Both the position numbers and the translations under genes were made by a program. DNA of 64,000 nucleotides. Source: Halodesulfovibrio aestuarii (GTDB taxonomy: Bacteria; Desulfobacterota; Desulfovibrionia; Desulfovibrionales; Desulfovibrionaceae). Below the pieces are notes generated by a model that was given only the letters and a program-made list of their open reading frames with translations, searched no databases and was not told the origin of the DNA. Each line of letters starts with the position of its first letter. Position 1 is the stretch's first letter. Below are positions 43,801 to 52,162 of this stretch, piece by piece. The stretch is taken from NCBI RefSeq assembly GCF_050571805.1, contig NZ_CP192219.1; one strand, given 5' to 3'.

Positions 43801-46549
43801 AACCGTATAGGTTAGCCAACGGCAAAGCTGTCGAGACTGAACTGTCAACATTTCTTAAACCAAACGCTGTGAAATATGAGTCTTCTTTGCATTCAGAAGC
43901 ATCGCCACAAAGTAAGCCATCGCAAGTGACGCCGCTCAAGTCATTTACAATCGTAGTTGGTTTCACTTGCGGCTTATTATTATTTCTAAAAAAAGAGACA
44001 TGCGAATAGGCATGACAACCATCAGCCTCTTTATGGGTAAACTTGCTATGAGTAACACTCTTACGCATCATTTCTATTACAGAAGTTAGTAGCTCTTTTT
44101 CTGATTTTTTAAAGCGCCCTTCTTTGCTGATAAACTCTTCTGCTTTTCCGATGCTTTCTAAGCGTTTAAATTCATCAAATGAGTTTAAAACAGCATTATC
44201 ATCATAGAAACTAATATGAATTGGGTTAGATACGCCTTTCCTTTTTTTCATAAAACGAACAATCCCCCAAAATAGTTCCGCTGCTGAGTGCATATTTACA
44301 GCGGTCACTAATAGCGGGCTCTCTGGACGTTCAAATAACGATTTATACCCAACCTGAAATTCTTCAAGCTTATCTGCGACTAATTTTCGAACAAAATTAC
44401 GGCAACTGTCGTGCTGCGGAACAACCTTTAACCAAAATATATTTTCAGAAACAGGAGTCAATGAAGCATATTCTTCATCAGTGTGGAAAATATATGGCAA
44501 CAGGCCACTTGGTGTTAATCTTTCCTTAGTAATTGCTGGAATTAATTTAAAGCTACCACTAGAGTCACTTGTCACCCTATCAAACAAATCCCAATAATAC
44601 GCCAAAACTAAAGGGTGAAAACTCGAATAGTAAGTCTCACCATTTATCTCAGTCACCCCCAACGACAATATCTTTTTATGCTCTAATGTAAGCATTGCCC
44701 CCTGAGTTATCTCACGTAAGTAAGCAGTTGTGGAAGTCACCAAGTCATGAACAATAGTCCGATAAGACTCTCCCCAAGAGGTTAATGAAGGCGTTGTATT
44801 ATTTGAGCGCAAGTATTCAAAGAGCCTTTTGTAAGCAGAAAAAACTGGGCCTGAAATTCCCTTAAGCTCTTCCAGAGTAATTTCGTTACCGTTATAAACG
44901 CCTAGCTTTTCACCATGCAACATTTCGCATTCGTGATTTAAAAGTACCCCACGAACACCAACAACTTTAGACTCACGATTATCTAAACTATATCTATCGC
45001 TATCTGTCAGGACAGTAGCGTGGTAAGAATCATCAAACAATCTTTCAAACCGCTGCTTACTAAAGGCTAGCGGAACATCAAGAGAATCAGTTGCAGGCAC
45101 TCCTTCTAGAGCAACTTTCAGTTTCCCTTTTACACCTTTCAAAACAAACTCAAGAGAATCAGTATCATTCCAAGATGTTGAAACATCAATCTTTGAAAAA
45201 ATAGAAACATCAACTTCAGGGGTGTTATCCAAGAGTACAAAAGTTTGGCCGGGTGCATTTGAAATAGGTAAAATGCATTTATCAGTTTCTACTCTCAAAA
45301 TTTCTTTAGTGACATTTAATAAAAAATGATCCTTGATGTTACCTACTGAAATTATCCCTGCCGGAATTACTAAACAACAAAACTTATAGCTTTCTGACGT
45401 TTTTTCTCGCTTCACTTTTATTGTGAAAAAAGCAGGACTCACAGGAACTGGCGCAATAAAACTCACCAAACTGCGCCCAGAAGGACCTAACCGACAATCT
45501 GGTTTTATATTTTTTAATGACTGACATTTTGTTTTTAGACTAACCTCAGATTTTTCTAACGCAGCTCCATCAAATGTAATTTTAAATTTCATCTCTGATG
45601 CATCATCATTAGGAACAGCAATTAGGTGTAATTCCCGTTGCCCTGCCTTAGTTAAGCTCTTAGGTCGATCCCAAAGTAGTCCCCCTTCAAATTCTACCCG
45701 TTGAAAAACAACTCCCTGTTCCTTATTGCGTTCGATTTCTTCTCTATATTTGTCATAGCTAATTTGATTCCAAGTTGTTGGGTCATCAGCTATTTTTTTT
45801 CTAAATCTTCGACCTAAATCATAATTTTTCAAACGATCAGAAAGTCTATCAGGATAATTCTCTACCTCAAACCCTATATCCTCATATAGCGTTCTATTCT
45901 CTTCTATTCTTTTCTGGATTTGAGAAATATCGCTGCTCATAGTTAATATGTATGGATCATTAAACAAACCTAACTCAGAAAACTCTAATCTCCCATCATC
46001 TAATGCATCAAAAAGAGGCTTAAATCCAAACATTGTAGAGTTTTCATTTTGGATAACATCACATTGATATCCTAACAAACAGCGTGAGAGGTCTTTAAAG
46101 CGACCTTGCTCTTCAATTTTTTCTTTTAACGACTCACTTACACTTTCAACACTCCAGACATTCCCTTTTGAGCCAAGGTTAAGTGCAGAGTTTGTTATCG
46201 TATCAAGAGAACTATTATGGATCATTAACAGTGCAGCACCCTTAAATTTTCCACTTTGTCCAGCAACTTCGTCACGCAATTTGGAAATATAGCTATCGGT
46301 AAAGCCATTCCCCCCATTTGTTTTATGAAGTACGGGAATAAGATAACAATCTGCAATAGATATCGCCGGCAATGCAGTTTTGCCATCATTTATATACGGT
46401 TCCGCTCGTTCTAAAAATGCATTAAAAAGACGTTCACTATTATCTGTGCTAGGAGACTTAAACTGACAGCGGAAACCAGGACTAATAGATTCCTTTGCCC
46501 AACTAACAAACCTATCAACCTGAAACAACTCAAATTGTTTTTCCAACAT
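40811..46549 (-). CDS. dptH: DNA phosphorothioation-dependent restriction protein DptH
   Basis: About 1912 residues from the ATG at 46549 (GGAG nine bases upstream); an in-frame ATG seven codons earlier is possible. The last 500 residues hold a FtsK/HerA-like ATPase: Walker A GTMGSGKTQF near residue 1425 and a Walker B segment VILVDEADNFM. The long N-terminal part is poorly conserved; an Asp/Glu-Xn-EVK pattern (VGFKDNKMYLLPVEVKTG) suggests a PD-(D/E)XK nuclease-like fold near residue 1120. With DptF and DptG it attacks DNA lacking phosphorothioate marks. Last gene of the operon; overlaps dptG by about 20 bases. Confidence 0.9.
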   Translation of the reverse strand: MLEKQFELFQVDRFVSWAKESISPGFRCQFKSPSTDNSERLFNAFLERAEPYINDGKTALPAISIADCYLIPVLHKTNGGNGFTDSYISKLRDEVAGQSGKFKGAALLMIHNSSLDTITNSALNLGSKGNVWSVESVSESLKEKIEEQGRFKDLSRCLLGYQCDVIQNENSTMFGFKPLFDALDDGRLEFSELGLFNDPYILTMSSDISQIQKRIEENRTLYEDIGFEVENYPDRLSDRLKNYDLGRRFRKKIADDPTTWNQISYDKYREEIERNKEQGVVFQRVEFEGGLLWDRPKSLTKAGQRELHLIAVPNDDASEMKFKITFDGAALEKSEVSLKTKCQSLKNIKPDCRLGPSGRSLVSFIAPVPVSPAFFTIKVKREKTSESYKFCCLVIPAGIISVGNIKDHFLLNVTKEILRVETDKCILPISNAPGQTFVLLDNTPEVDVSIFSKIDVSTSWNDTDSLEFVLKGVKGKLKVALEGVPATDSLDVPLAFSKQRFERLFDDSYHATVLTDSDRYSLDNRESKVVGVRGVLLNHECEMLHGEKLGVYNGNEITLEELKGISGPVFSAYKRLFEYLRSNNTTPSLTSWGESYRTIVHDLVTSTTAYLREITQGAMLTLEHKKILSLGVTEINGETYYSSFHPLVLAYYWDLFDRVTSDSSGSFKLIPAITKERLTPSGLLPYIFHTDEEYASLTPVSENIFWLKVVPQHDSCRNFVRKLVADKLEEFQVGYKSLFERPESPLLVTAVNMHSAAELFWGIVRFMKKRKGVSNPIHISFYDDNAVLNSFDEFKRLESIGKAEEFISKEGRFKKSEKELLTSVIEMMRKSVTHSKFTHKEADGCHAYSHVSFFRNNNKPQVKPTTIVNDLSGVTCDGLLCGDASECKEDSYFTAFGLRNVDSSVSTALPLANLYGLLIKPAIGSNEQYTNSSAVALAVDGSFRNSLQHCYDSSIWTTIIDPKVTLDFFRSERDLMLIHYSDQYTPSTNYDAITVTKQTNLFSNILATIDGGDISQFNAFNGTWLLGMLTAKPNIQRERVGIIGAYKFVAAMLSDSSITWVPISIAEMIRVSGNIGLSILEGDLARALHGVKNGAISDDILFVGFKDNKMYLLPVEVKTGAPPNYDKAVTQARSLLLYMGDDLLGKEILAHKLYRALFVRQVFMQIENYQLYGIFEEDYFKPILDQREEWLRGDYQLEQLNDFFEGIVVAHSNSKKLSGPMYQVESNVLKITLPMASLEYLVNGDLIGRKARLSLVEHFGIPSEFTLCSLASMSLQSYLNSVHPSQSDSAKVEPGKLDLASSENVNSVSKEEELRQNALSVEGDETSLEKAESSVVDELFSSSQVVSNEHSMSIEVNVASNEVSSIIDDDQPETSSKETVAFDKIDKLECIKVLCGHESVTASPVYWEPTNTSKFLNPNTGIIGTMGSGKTQFTKSLITQLVQQRACNVNGQQVGFLIFDYKADYVGEEFASATNATVLKPKKLPYNPLSLYGDADPMLIAEGLVDTITRVFGFGVKQTMKLHRLIMEAYRRAGVLDDLTAPAPTIHDVYKLFLEENPVEDSLYAALYRLDSFDIFERDATKVNSLYEVLSGVTVLNLINYPSNIQSLIVALTLDLFYLQMQKAGKPEIQGEHRQLTKVILVDEADNFMAQNFPSFRKVLKEGREFGVGTILSTQSLAHFKTKDNDYAEYMATWIIHRIAKVEKNHASLIFSASEKNIQSDLAMQVATLQKHQSLFVGGGVSVRHMLDKAFWQLMGAKELQKALSSLVVWKKGEEKAIHKPLVLLYTLFRIRAGKERLMAFEAVQAPLTKLLEKLGPERKAHHPEYPFWRLRSSGVWQVINGEELLENANQDPSSAALITLDVQAGFTENIFNMLSSSPDTVQQAIEFLFEKVGLDSNSKRYWKEAILVEID

Positions 46550-47846
46550 ATACAGCATCTCCACTATCACTTAAACGTTCCGAATTACCAATTCGCTCAT
46601 AGAATTCAATTAACTCTTGCTGACTTTGCGTATCTAAGAACACTCCACGATCGTTAAGACCTTGAAGCAGATCACTAAATCGTAACTTTTCACTTTTCCC
46701 AACAATTAAATTAGTCAACAGCAGGATCATATCTTGCGATAAGACTAAAACCTTTCCTGCTCGCCCTCTTGTGGCAGTGAAGGACTTGGCAAAGTAATTT
46801 TCAGCACTCCTGCAATATTTATTGAGTGCGGCACTTCGAGTTCCTTCGAACTGAAGGATGAACAAAGAAGACAAATAATTAACCGCCTCTTCAACATCAT
46901 TAAAATCTTCAACTTCTCCAGCGAGCTCTCTCTTGATCATAAAAGGGCTTAAAAAAGCTCTTAAAACCCTCAAAGCTTCTGTCTCATATAACTCTAACTC
47001 ATTAATGAATTTCCAAAACGGCTTAACACTTTTGGATTTATACTGAAAACATTCGCACATAGCTAAGATAGGGAAAACTTGACGTAAATGTTCCTCAAAT
47101 AATTTATATCCATATCTATGAATATACTTTCTTTCAAAACTTGCTTTTTCATTTTCTAATAAAAAGTATAAAGGCTTAACCCTAGGCTCTTCTTTTGAGT
47201 GCCAGCTAAGAATTGATAGACTAAGTTGCGAAGTATACAGAAAGCCATATAGGGTTAAAAAATTTTCTATTTCTCGAACAAACAACTGAGGATTATCTAC
47301 TAAGAATTGAAAATCTTTTCTGAAATACTCAGAAATCATAGGAAAATATGGTTCTCTTTTGGGAACACGCGGCTCTGTATCTTGAAGGCTGTTGCGCAAT
47401 AAATCTGATAGCTTTTGCTCGATAAAAGTTAATTTATCAAAACAAAAGTCTGGATGCTCAGCACTCAACAAATCAGCAAAGAAATCAGCAACTCGCCTCT
47501 CTGGTGATTTGGAATCTACTTCACTGCCATGAAAAACTAAAAATTCTGGAGCGACAGAATAAAGTTCATTATTACGAAAATATGTTTGCTCAAGAAGTTC
47601 CCATCCCTTCCCTTCTTTAATCCCTACGCTTTCAAACTCTTTTTTGGCATCTTCGCAAAAATGCTCAACAGAATATCGACTAACATCTTTTGCTAAAACA
47701 ATTTCCAAAAAGGCACCCACGACTTTATTCCAGTCGATAGGAGTATCATGAGTTATGAATGGTAAAAATAATCCAGGCTTATTCTTAGCCTCTGCACGTT
47801 GTACAATCTGTTCGTCTGTCCAAGTTACAAATTCTATAGGATGCAT
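46530..47846 (-). CDS. dptG: DNA phosphorothioation-dependent restriction protein DptG
   Basis: 438 residues from the ATG at 47846, which has GGAGG upstream (GGAGGGGTAAT-ATG) and starts right after the dptF stop; a longer frame overlapping dptF has no such site. The sequence is a helical protein with no recognised catalytic motif, matching DptG by size, position and general character between DptF and DptH. DptFGH form the restriction arm of the Dnd system. Identity rests mainly on gene order. Confidence 0.85.
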   Translation of the reverse strand: MHPIEFVTWTDEQIVQRAEAKNKPGLFLPFITHDTPIDWNKVVGAFLEIVLAKDVSRYSVEHFCEDAKKEFESVGIKEGKGWELLEQTYFRNNELYSVAPEFLVFHGSEVDSKSPERRVADFFADLLSAEHPDFCFDKLTFIEQKLSDLLRNSLQDTEPRVPKREPYFPMISEYFRKDFQFLVDNPQLFVREIENFLTLYGFLYTSQLSLSILSWHSKEEPRVKPLYFLLENEKASFERKYIHRYGYKLFEEHLRQVFPILAMCECFQYKSKSVKPFWKFINELELYETEALRVLRAFLSPFMIKRELAGEVEDFNDVEEAVNYLSSLFILQFEGTRSAALNKYCRSAENYFAKSFTATRGRAGKVLVLSQDMILLLTNLIVGKSEKLRFSDLLQGLNDRGVFLDTQSQQELIEFYERIGNSERLSDSGDAVYVGKTI

Positions 47847-47847
47847 A

Positions 47848-49449
47848 TTACCCCTCCTGGACCCCAATATATTTGTCATGGTGTTTTTTAAACGTCGTGC
47901 ACTCACCATTACGCCAAAAGACTAATGATGACTGTTTTCTTGCAACAGAAAGAATAAGCTCTACTACTTCGTCCAACAACAAAATTACTTCGTTATCATA
48001 TCTTGTTGGTTGATATCCTTTAAGAACATCAAGAAGCAACTCAAGCATATTTAATGTAACTTCGATAACACCTATTTGTTCTCCCTCAGCAAGCAAGTAC
48101 GCCTGAAAACACATCGTCTTCTTTTCTTTTCCCTTGCTAATACGTTCAAAATCAGGAGTAATATTTAGCTTTGCAGCTACAATGGTTTCGCCATATTCAG
48201 AAATCACAAACTCATCACTGGGCAACTGTGGTGCAGACCTATTAATATAGGTGTGAAGACTTGGAATTAATTTTTCAAAATAAAAATCAAATAAGTAATT
48301 TTCAGATAAACCTTCTCCAGTTATCCCGCTGTGCAGTAACCAAAGGCGTGCGAAAGTTCTAACGAGATCATCGTCACTTTTCTGAAAGAATGTTCTATGA
48401 TAATTTGATGAAAATTCAATTCGATGAAGAAGATAGAATAACCGAACATGAGAATAGGCTGAGTCAACACGAATTACACCAAACTCATCTTCCAGCTCAT
48501 CAGTAAAAGTCTTAAAATCTAAAACAGTAGCGTCTGTACTTTGTTCAACAATAAATTGATCAAGCTCTTTTGAGCGGACTAAAGCCGGATCATAACTTTG
48601 AAGATTGTCAAGCAGTTCATTATCCCCTCCCTCGAATAATGTATCAAATAAATACCCTTTCGAGCATAGCAGTTGATATAAAAAATCCAGTAAGGCTCGG
48701 GCAGTCATAAATTGATTTTTTGCTAGGCGTGCACAAAGTAAAAGTTCAATTAAAAGCTGTTGCACTTCCTTTCTTGCTAGCAACTTAAAATTAACGGCCA
48801 AATATGATGAAGTATCTCGATGAATTTCACTTTGGAGTAAACTGTAAAATGGATTCTCATCACTCAACTTTGTTAACTTTTTCATTATGCTTTGAGCAAA
48901 TTCTGAATCAACACCTTCGCTGGAAAAAGAAAAACGCTGAAAATCTTCAAAACACAAAAATCTATAATCTGAGCTAGTTGTATCACTATCTACCGCTAAA
49001 AACTCTTTGATTATAGACTTAATATCATCGTGCTCAACGGCTCCCTCTTCAGCAAAGTTACCAAGCATTCCTACATTGATCCCTACCACTAGTGGTCGCT
49101 TACTCTGCTTGTATTTAGTAAACCGCTCATTAAGTGCTTCAACTGCGGTTTCTTGAGGAGAATTGCTATGTGTTCCATCTAAATGAAAATCGATTAACTG
49201 CTGATAAGAATTCTTATACCGTGTTAATATTTCAGACTTTCCATCACCACTACTCCCACACAAAAAGAGTATTCCCGCATTCTTATCTGCAAGCTTATTC
49301 AACTTGAGAGCAAACTGCTCTTCTATTTCACTTGGAACATACAAGTAGTCTTTTATTTGTCTTAACTCGTCCGTTCTTTCCACGTCAGTGCTCACAGCAA
49401 ATGGTGATGACTTGGAAAGTACACTCAAAGCATCATACAACCTCATCAC
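47848..49449 (-). CDS. dptF: DNA phosphorothioation-dependent restriction protein DptF
   Basis: 533 residues. A P-loop ATPase domain at the N-terminus has Walker A GSSGDGKS (65-72) in ILFLCGSSGDGKSEIL, and the domain contains a probable Walker B region around FLCFEDFQRF. The remainder is helical. It is the first gene of dptFGH and is transcribed away from dndBCDE; the 126-base gap between the two operons holds a palindrome that probably controls both. Its role is sensing or hydrolysing ATP in the restriction complex acting on unmodified DNA. Confidence 0.88.
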   Translation of the reverse strand: MMRLYDALSVLSKSSPFAVSTDVERTDELRQIKDYLYVPSEIEEQFALKLNKLADKNAGILFLCGSSGDGKSEILTRYKNSYQQLIDFHLDGTHSNSPQETAVEALNERFTKYKQSKRPLVVGINVGMLGNFAEEGAVEHDDIKSIIKEFLAVDSDTTSSDYRFLCFEDFQRFSFSSEGVDSEFAQSIMKKLTKLSDENPFYSLLQSEIHRDTSSYLAVNFKLLARKEVQQLLIELLLCARLAKNQFMTARALLDFLYQLLCSKGYLFDTLFEGGDNELLDNLQSYDPALVRSKELDQFIVEQSTDATVLDFKTFTDELEDEFGVIRVDSAYSHVRLFYLLHRIEFSSNYHRTFFQKSDDDLVRTFARLWLLHSGITGEGLSENYLFDFYFEKLIPSLHTYINRSAPQLPSDEFVISEYGETIVAAKLNITPDFERISKGKEKKTMCFQAYLLAEGEQIGVIEVTLNMLELLLDVLKGYQPTRYDNEVILLLDEVVELILSVARKQSSLVFWRNGECTTFKKHHDKYIGVQEG

Positions 49450-49526
49450 ATTCTCCCTATTATTCCAGTGGTGAAGACAAATATTAGCTATATGATATTG
49501 AATGATTTAAATCCATACTGTTATTC

Positions 49527-49549
49527 GGAAGTCAATTAAGTTGACTTCC
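49527..49549. promoter_or_regulatory. Palindromic operator between dptF and dndB
   Basis: GGAAGTCAA and TTGACTTCC are nine-base perfect arms around TTAAG. Each arm offers TTGACT, a good -35 hexamer, on opposite strands, so a repressor bound here would block both divergent promoters. DndB is the known repressor of dnd genes in other bacteria and is the natural candidate to bind. Confidence 0.65.
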
Positions 49550-49575
49550 ACTTCATATTTTGCAAATCACTACTT

Positions 49576-50679
49576 ATGAAAAATACTTCCACAGAATTTA
49601 GTTATTCGTTTCCAGTAATTCGGGGGATACAAGCTGGTCGTGAATACTACACAACAATGTGTCCGCTGAAGCTTGTTCCACGACTTTTTAAGTTTGTTGA
49701 GGACGATCTTCCTGCCGATCTTCGCGCACAACGCACTCTCAACAAACAACGCATTCCTTCCCTTGCTCGGTATATTATCGATAACAAAAAAAGCTATGCA
49801 TTTTCTGCTCTCACGGTATCTATTGATGGTGAAGTTTATTTTGAAGCAGCCAGTAACGACCCTATAGGAAAGAAGCTAGGTGTACTTTCAATCCCAATGG
49901 AAGCTCGATTTCTTATTAATGACGGGCAACACCGTAGGGCAGCAATTGAAGAAGCGTTACAAGCATGTCCTGAATTAGCTGATGAAACGATTTCTGTAGT
50001 ATTTTTCGTTGATTCTGGTCTAAAACGCAGCCAGCAAATGTTTGCTGATTTAAATAGATATGCAGTCCGCACCACTCGTTCCCTTGGAATCCTCTATGAC
50101 CACAGGGATCCACTCGCAGAACTTGCTAGAATGTTGGCAGATACAGTTCCAGTTTTTATCGGGATGACAGAAAAAGAAAAAACGACTATTTCCAACCGTT
50201 CTAGAAAACTGTTCACACTCAGTAGCATCTACCAAGCCACAAAGCAGCTTCTGCAAAAGGGCAAAAATACCAAATTTTCTAAGCAGGAAGAAAAATTGGC
50301 GATCGAATTTTGGACAGAAATTTCCAACAATATTCCAGATTGGCTTCTCTGTAAGCAAAAGAAAGTATCTGCATATGAATTACGTGCAGATTATGTTCAT
50401 GCGCATGGCATTGCCCTTTCTGCACTTGCAACAGCAGGTTCTACTTTAATCACTACTCATCCAGAAGGTTGGAAAAAACACTTAGCAGCTTTAAAAGATC
50501 TTGATTGGAGTAGACACAACAGGGAAATATGGGAAGGTCGTGCGCTAATTGGTGGCAGGTTAAGTAAAGCAAAAACCAACGTCACACTTACTTCAAATTT
50601 ATTAAAACAGACACTTTCACTTCCTTTAGAGCCAAGTGAAGAAGAAATAGAGACACACTATGCCCCAGGCAAAAAGTAA
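49576..50679 (+). CDS. dndB: DNA phosphorothioation regulator/accessory protein DndB
   Basis: 367 residues of the DGQHR family: the signature is INDGQHRRAAIEEAL, followed by VVFFVDSGLKRSQQMFADLN, as in DndB. In other systems DndB represses the dnd operon and limits how often DNA is modified. It is the first gene of dndBCDE and overlaps dndC by 20 bases. The palindrome upstream is its likely operator. Confidence 0.93.
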   Translation: MKNTSTEFSYSFPVIRGIQAGREYYTTMCPLKLVPRLFKFVEDDLPADLRAQRTLNKQRIPSLARYIIDNKKSYAFSALTVSIDGEVYFEAASNDPIGKKLGVLSIPMEARFLINDGQHRRAAIEEALQACPELADETISVVFFVDSGLKRSQQMFADLNRYAVRTTRSLGILYDHRDPLAELARMLADTVPVFIGMTEKEKTTISNRSRKLFTLSSIYQATKQLLQKGKNTKFSKQEEKLAIEFWTEISNNIPDWLLCKQKKVSAYELRADYVHAHGIALSALATAGSTLITTHPEGWKKHLAALKDLDWSRHNREIWEGRALIGGRLSKAKTNVTLTSNLLKQTLSLPLEPSEEEIETHYAPGKK

Positions 50680-52162
50680 CGTTACTGCTAAAAAGCTGGA
50701 TGAACTCATCAACATAATTCAGCAAACATATCTTGCTGACGATCGCCCTTGGATCGTTGGTTACAGTGGTGGTAAAGATTCCACATGCACTCTGCAAATT
50801 GTATGGGAAGCTTTAGCGAGACTACCGAAAGAAAAACGCACAAAGAAAATTTACAGTATTTCTTCTGACACTTATGTAGAAATGCCTTTAATTGAACAAT
50901 ATCTTCTAGGGCAAATATCTACACTTAATCATGGCGCGACAGAGCAAGACTTACCAATAGAAGCATACACGGTTGAACCAGATGTTGATGAGACATTCTG
51001 GGTAAACATGATTGGGCGCGGCTACCCAGCGCCATACAGGAATTTCCGTTGGTGTACAGACCGCATGAAGATCAAGCCGACCAGTCGATTTATTAAAGAC
51101 AAGATTGCAACACATGGTGAAGTGGTTATAGTTCTTGGCGTTCGCTATTCAGAAAGCTCAGCTCGCGCTGGAAGCATGCAAAGTGAACGCACAACTGAAA
51201 GCGGTAAAAAAGTTGGTCGCAAGATTCTTTCAAAATACCTTTCCCAACACAAAGACCTTGCTGGCGCTTTAATCTTCTCTCCTATTGAAGATTGGAGCAC
51301 CGAAGATGTCTGGGAATACTTACGTGGCTACTGCCCACCGTGGGGCGGCGACCATAAAGAATTAGAGCGCCTTTACAGCAACGCTCAAAAAGCAGACGAC
51401 GATGGTGAAGATGAGTTGGCATTAAAAACTTTTGGCAACAGCCGATTCGGCTGTTGGACCTGCACTGTTGTGCAGCGTGACCTTTCAATGGAAGCTTTCA
51501 TTGAAAAAGGCGAAGAATGGTTGAAGCCGTTGCTAAAATTTCGCAACGATCTCATGCGTACATTCGAACAAGAGTTCAAATTTAAACACCGCAAGTATCG
51601 TAGACGTACAGGTCGTATCGAAACAAAAGATACAAACGATGGGCAGAAAAAACTCATTTGGGGGCCATTTACCCTCGAATATCGCCAACACTTGCTACGC
51701 AAACTGTTAAAAACACAGCTTGAAGTCTGTGAGCTCAAACAAGATCCTTCCATTGAATTAATTCGCAAGAATGAGCTCTACAGGATTAGACAACTGTGGT
51801 GTAACGATGAAGGCGACTGGGCTGATTCATTGCCTAAAATCTATGAAGAAATTTTAGGTGAAAAATTAGAAGTTCCACGTGATGACTGGTCAGGCATGGG
51901 AAAAGCTGAACACGAAATCCTTCAGGAAGTTTGTGCTCAAAACAATATTCCTAAAGGACTAGTTACAGAACTTTTCGATCTCGAACGCCGTCACCACGGC
52001 ATGAGTAGACGTTCGAAAATTTTTGACAAAATTGATTCTATTTTTAAAAAAGACTGGCGTACTCGCGAAGAAGTCTTTGCTGAAATAGGATATGAAATGT
52101 CAATAGAAGATGATGGCGTTGGGGGTATCCATAATGTTCTTGAAAAAAATAACTCTCGATAA
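50660..52162 (+). CDS. dndC: DNA phosphorothioation protein DndC (PAPS-reductase family)
   Basis: 500 residues. An ATP-pyrophosphatase P-loop SGGKDS at 36-41 (IVGYSGGKDSTCTL) and Cys residues for a [4Fe-4S] cluster (RWCTDRMK, RGYCPPWGG, FGCWTCTVVQRD) identify DndC. It activates sulfur or the DNA backbone for replacing a non-bridging phosphate oxygen by sulfur. It overlaps dndB at its start and dndD at its end. No dndA is present, so sulfur must come from a desulfurase encoded elsewhere. Confidence 0.95.
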   Translation: MPQAKSNVTAKKLDELINIIQQTYLADDRPWIVGYSGGKDSTCTLQIVWEALARLPKEKRTKKIYSISSDTYVEMPLIEQYLLGQISTLNHGATEQDLPIEAYTVEPDVDETFWVNMIGRGYPAPYRNFRWCTDRMKIKPTSRFIKDKIATHGEVVIVLGVRYSESSARAGSMQSERTTESGKKVGRKILSKYLSQHKDLAGALIFSPIEDWSTEDVWEYLRGYCPPWGGDHKELERLYSNAQKADDDGEDELALKTFGNSRFGCWTCTVVQRDLSMEAFIEKGEEWLKPLLKFRNDLMRTFEQEFKFKHRKYRRRTGRIETKDTNDGQKKLIWGPFTLEYRQHLLRKLLKTQLEVCELKQDPSIELIRKNELYRIRQLWCNDEGDWADSLPKIYEEILGEKLEVPRDDWSGMGKAEHEILQEVCAQNNIPKGLVTELFDLERRHHGMSRRSKIFDKIDSIFKKDWRTREEVFAEIGYEMSIEDDGVGGIHNVLEKNNSR

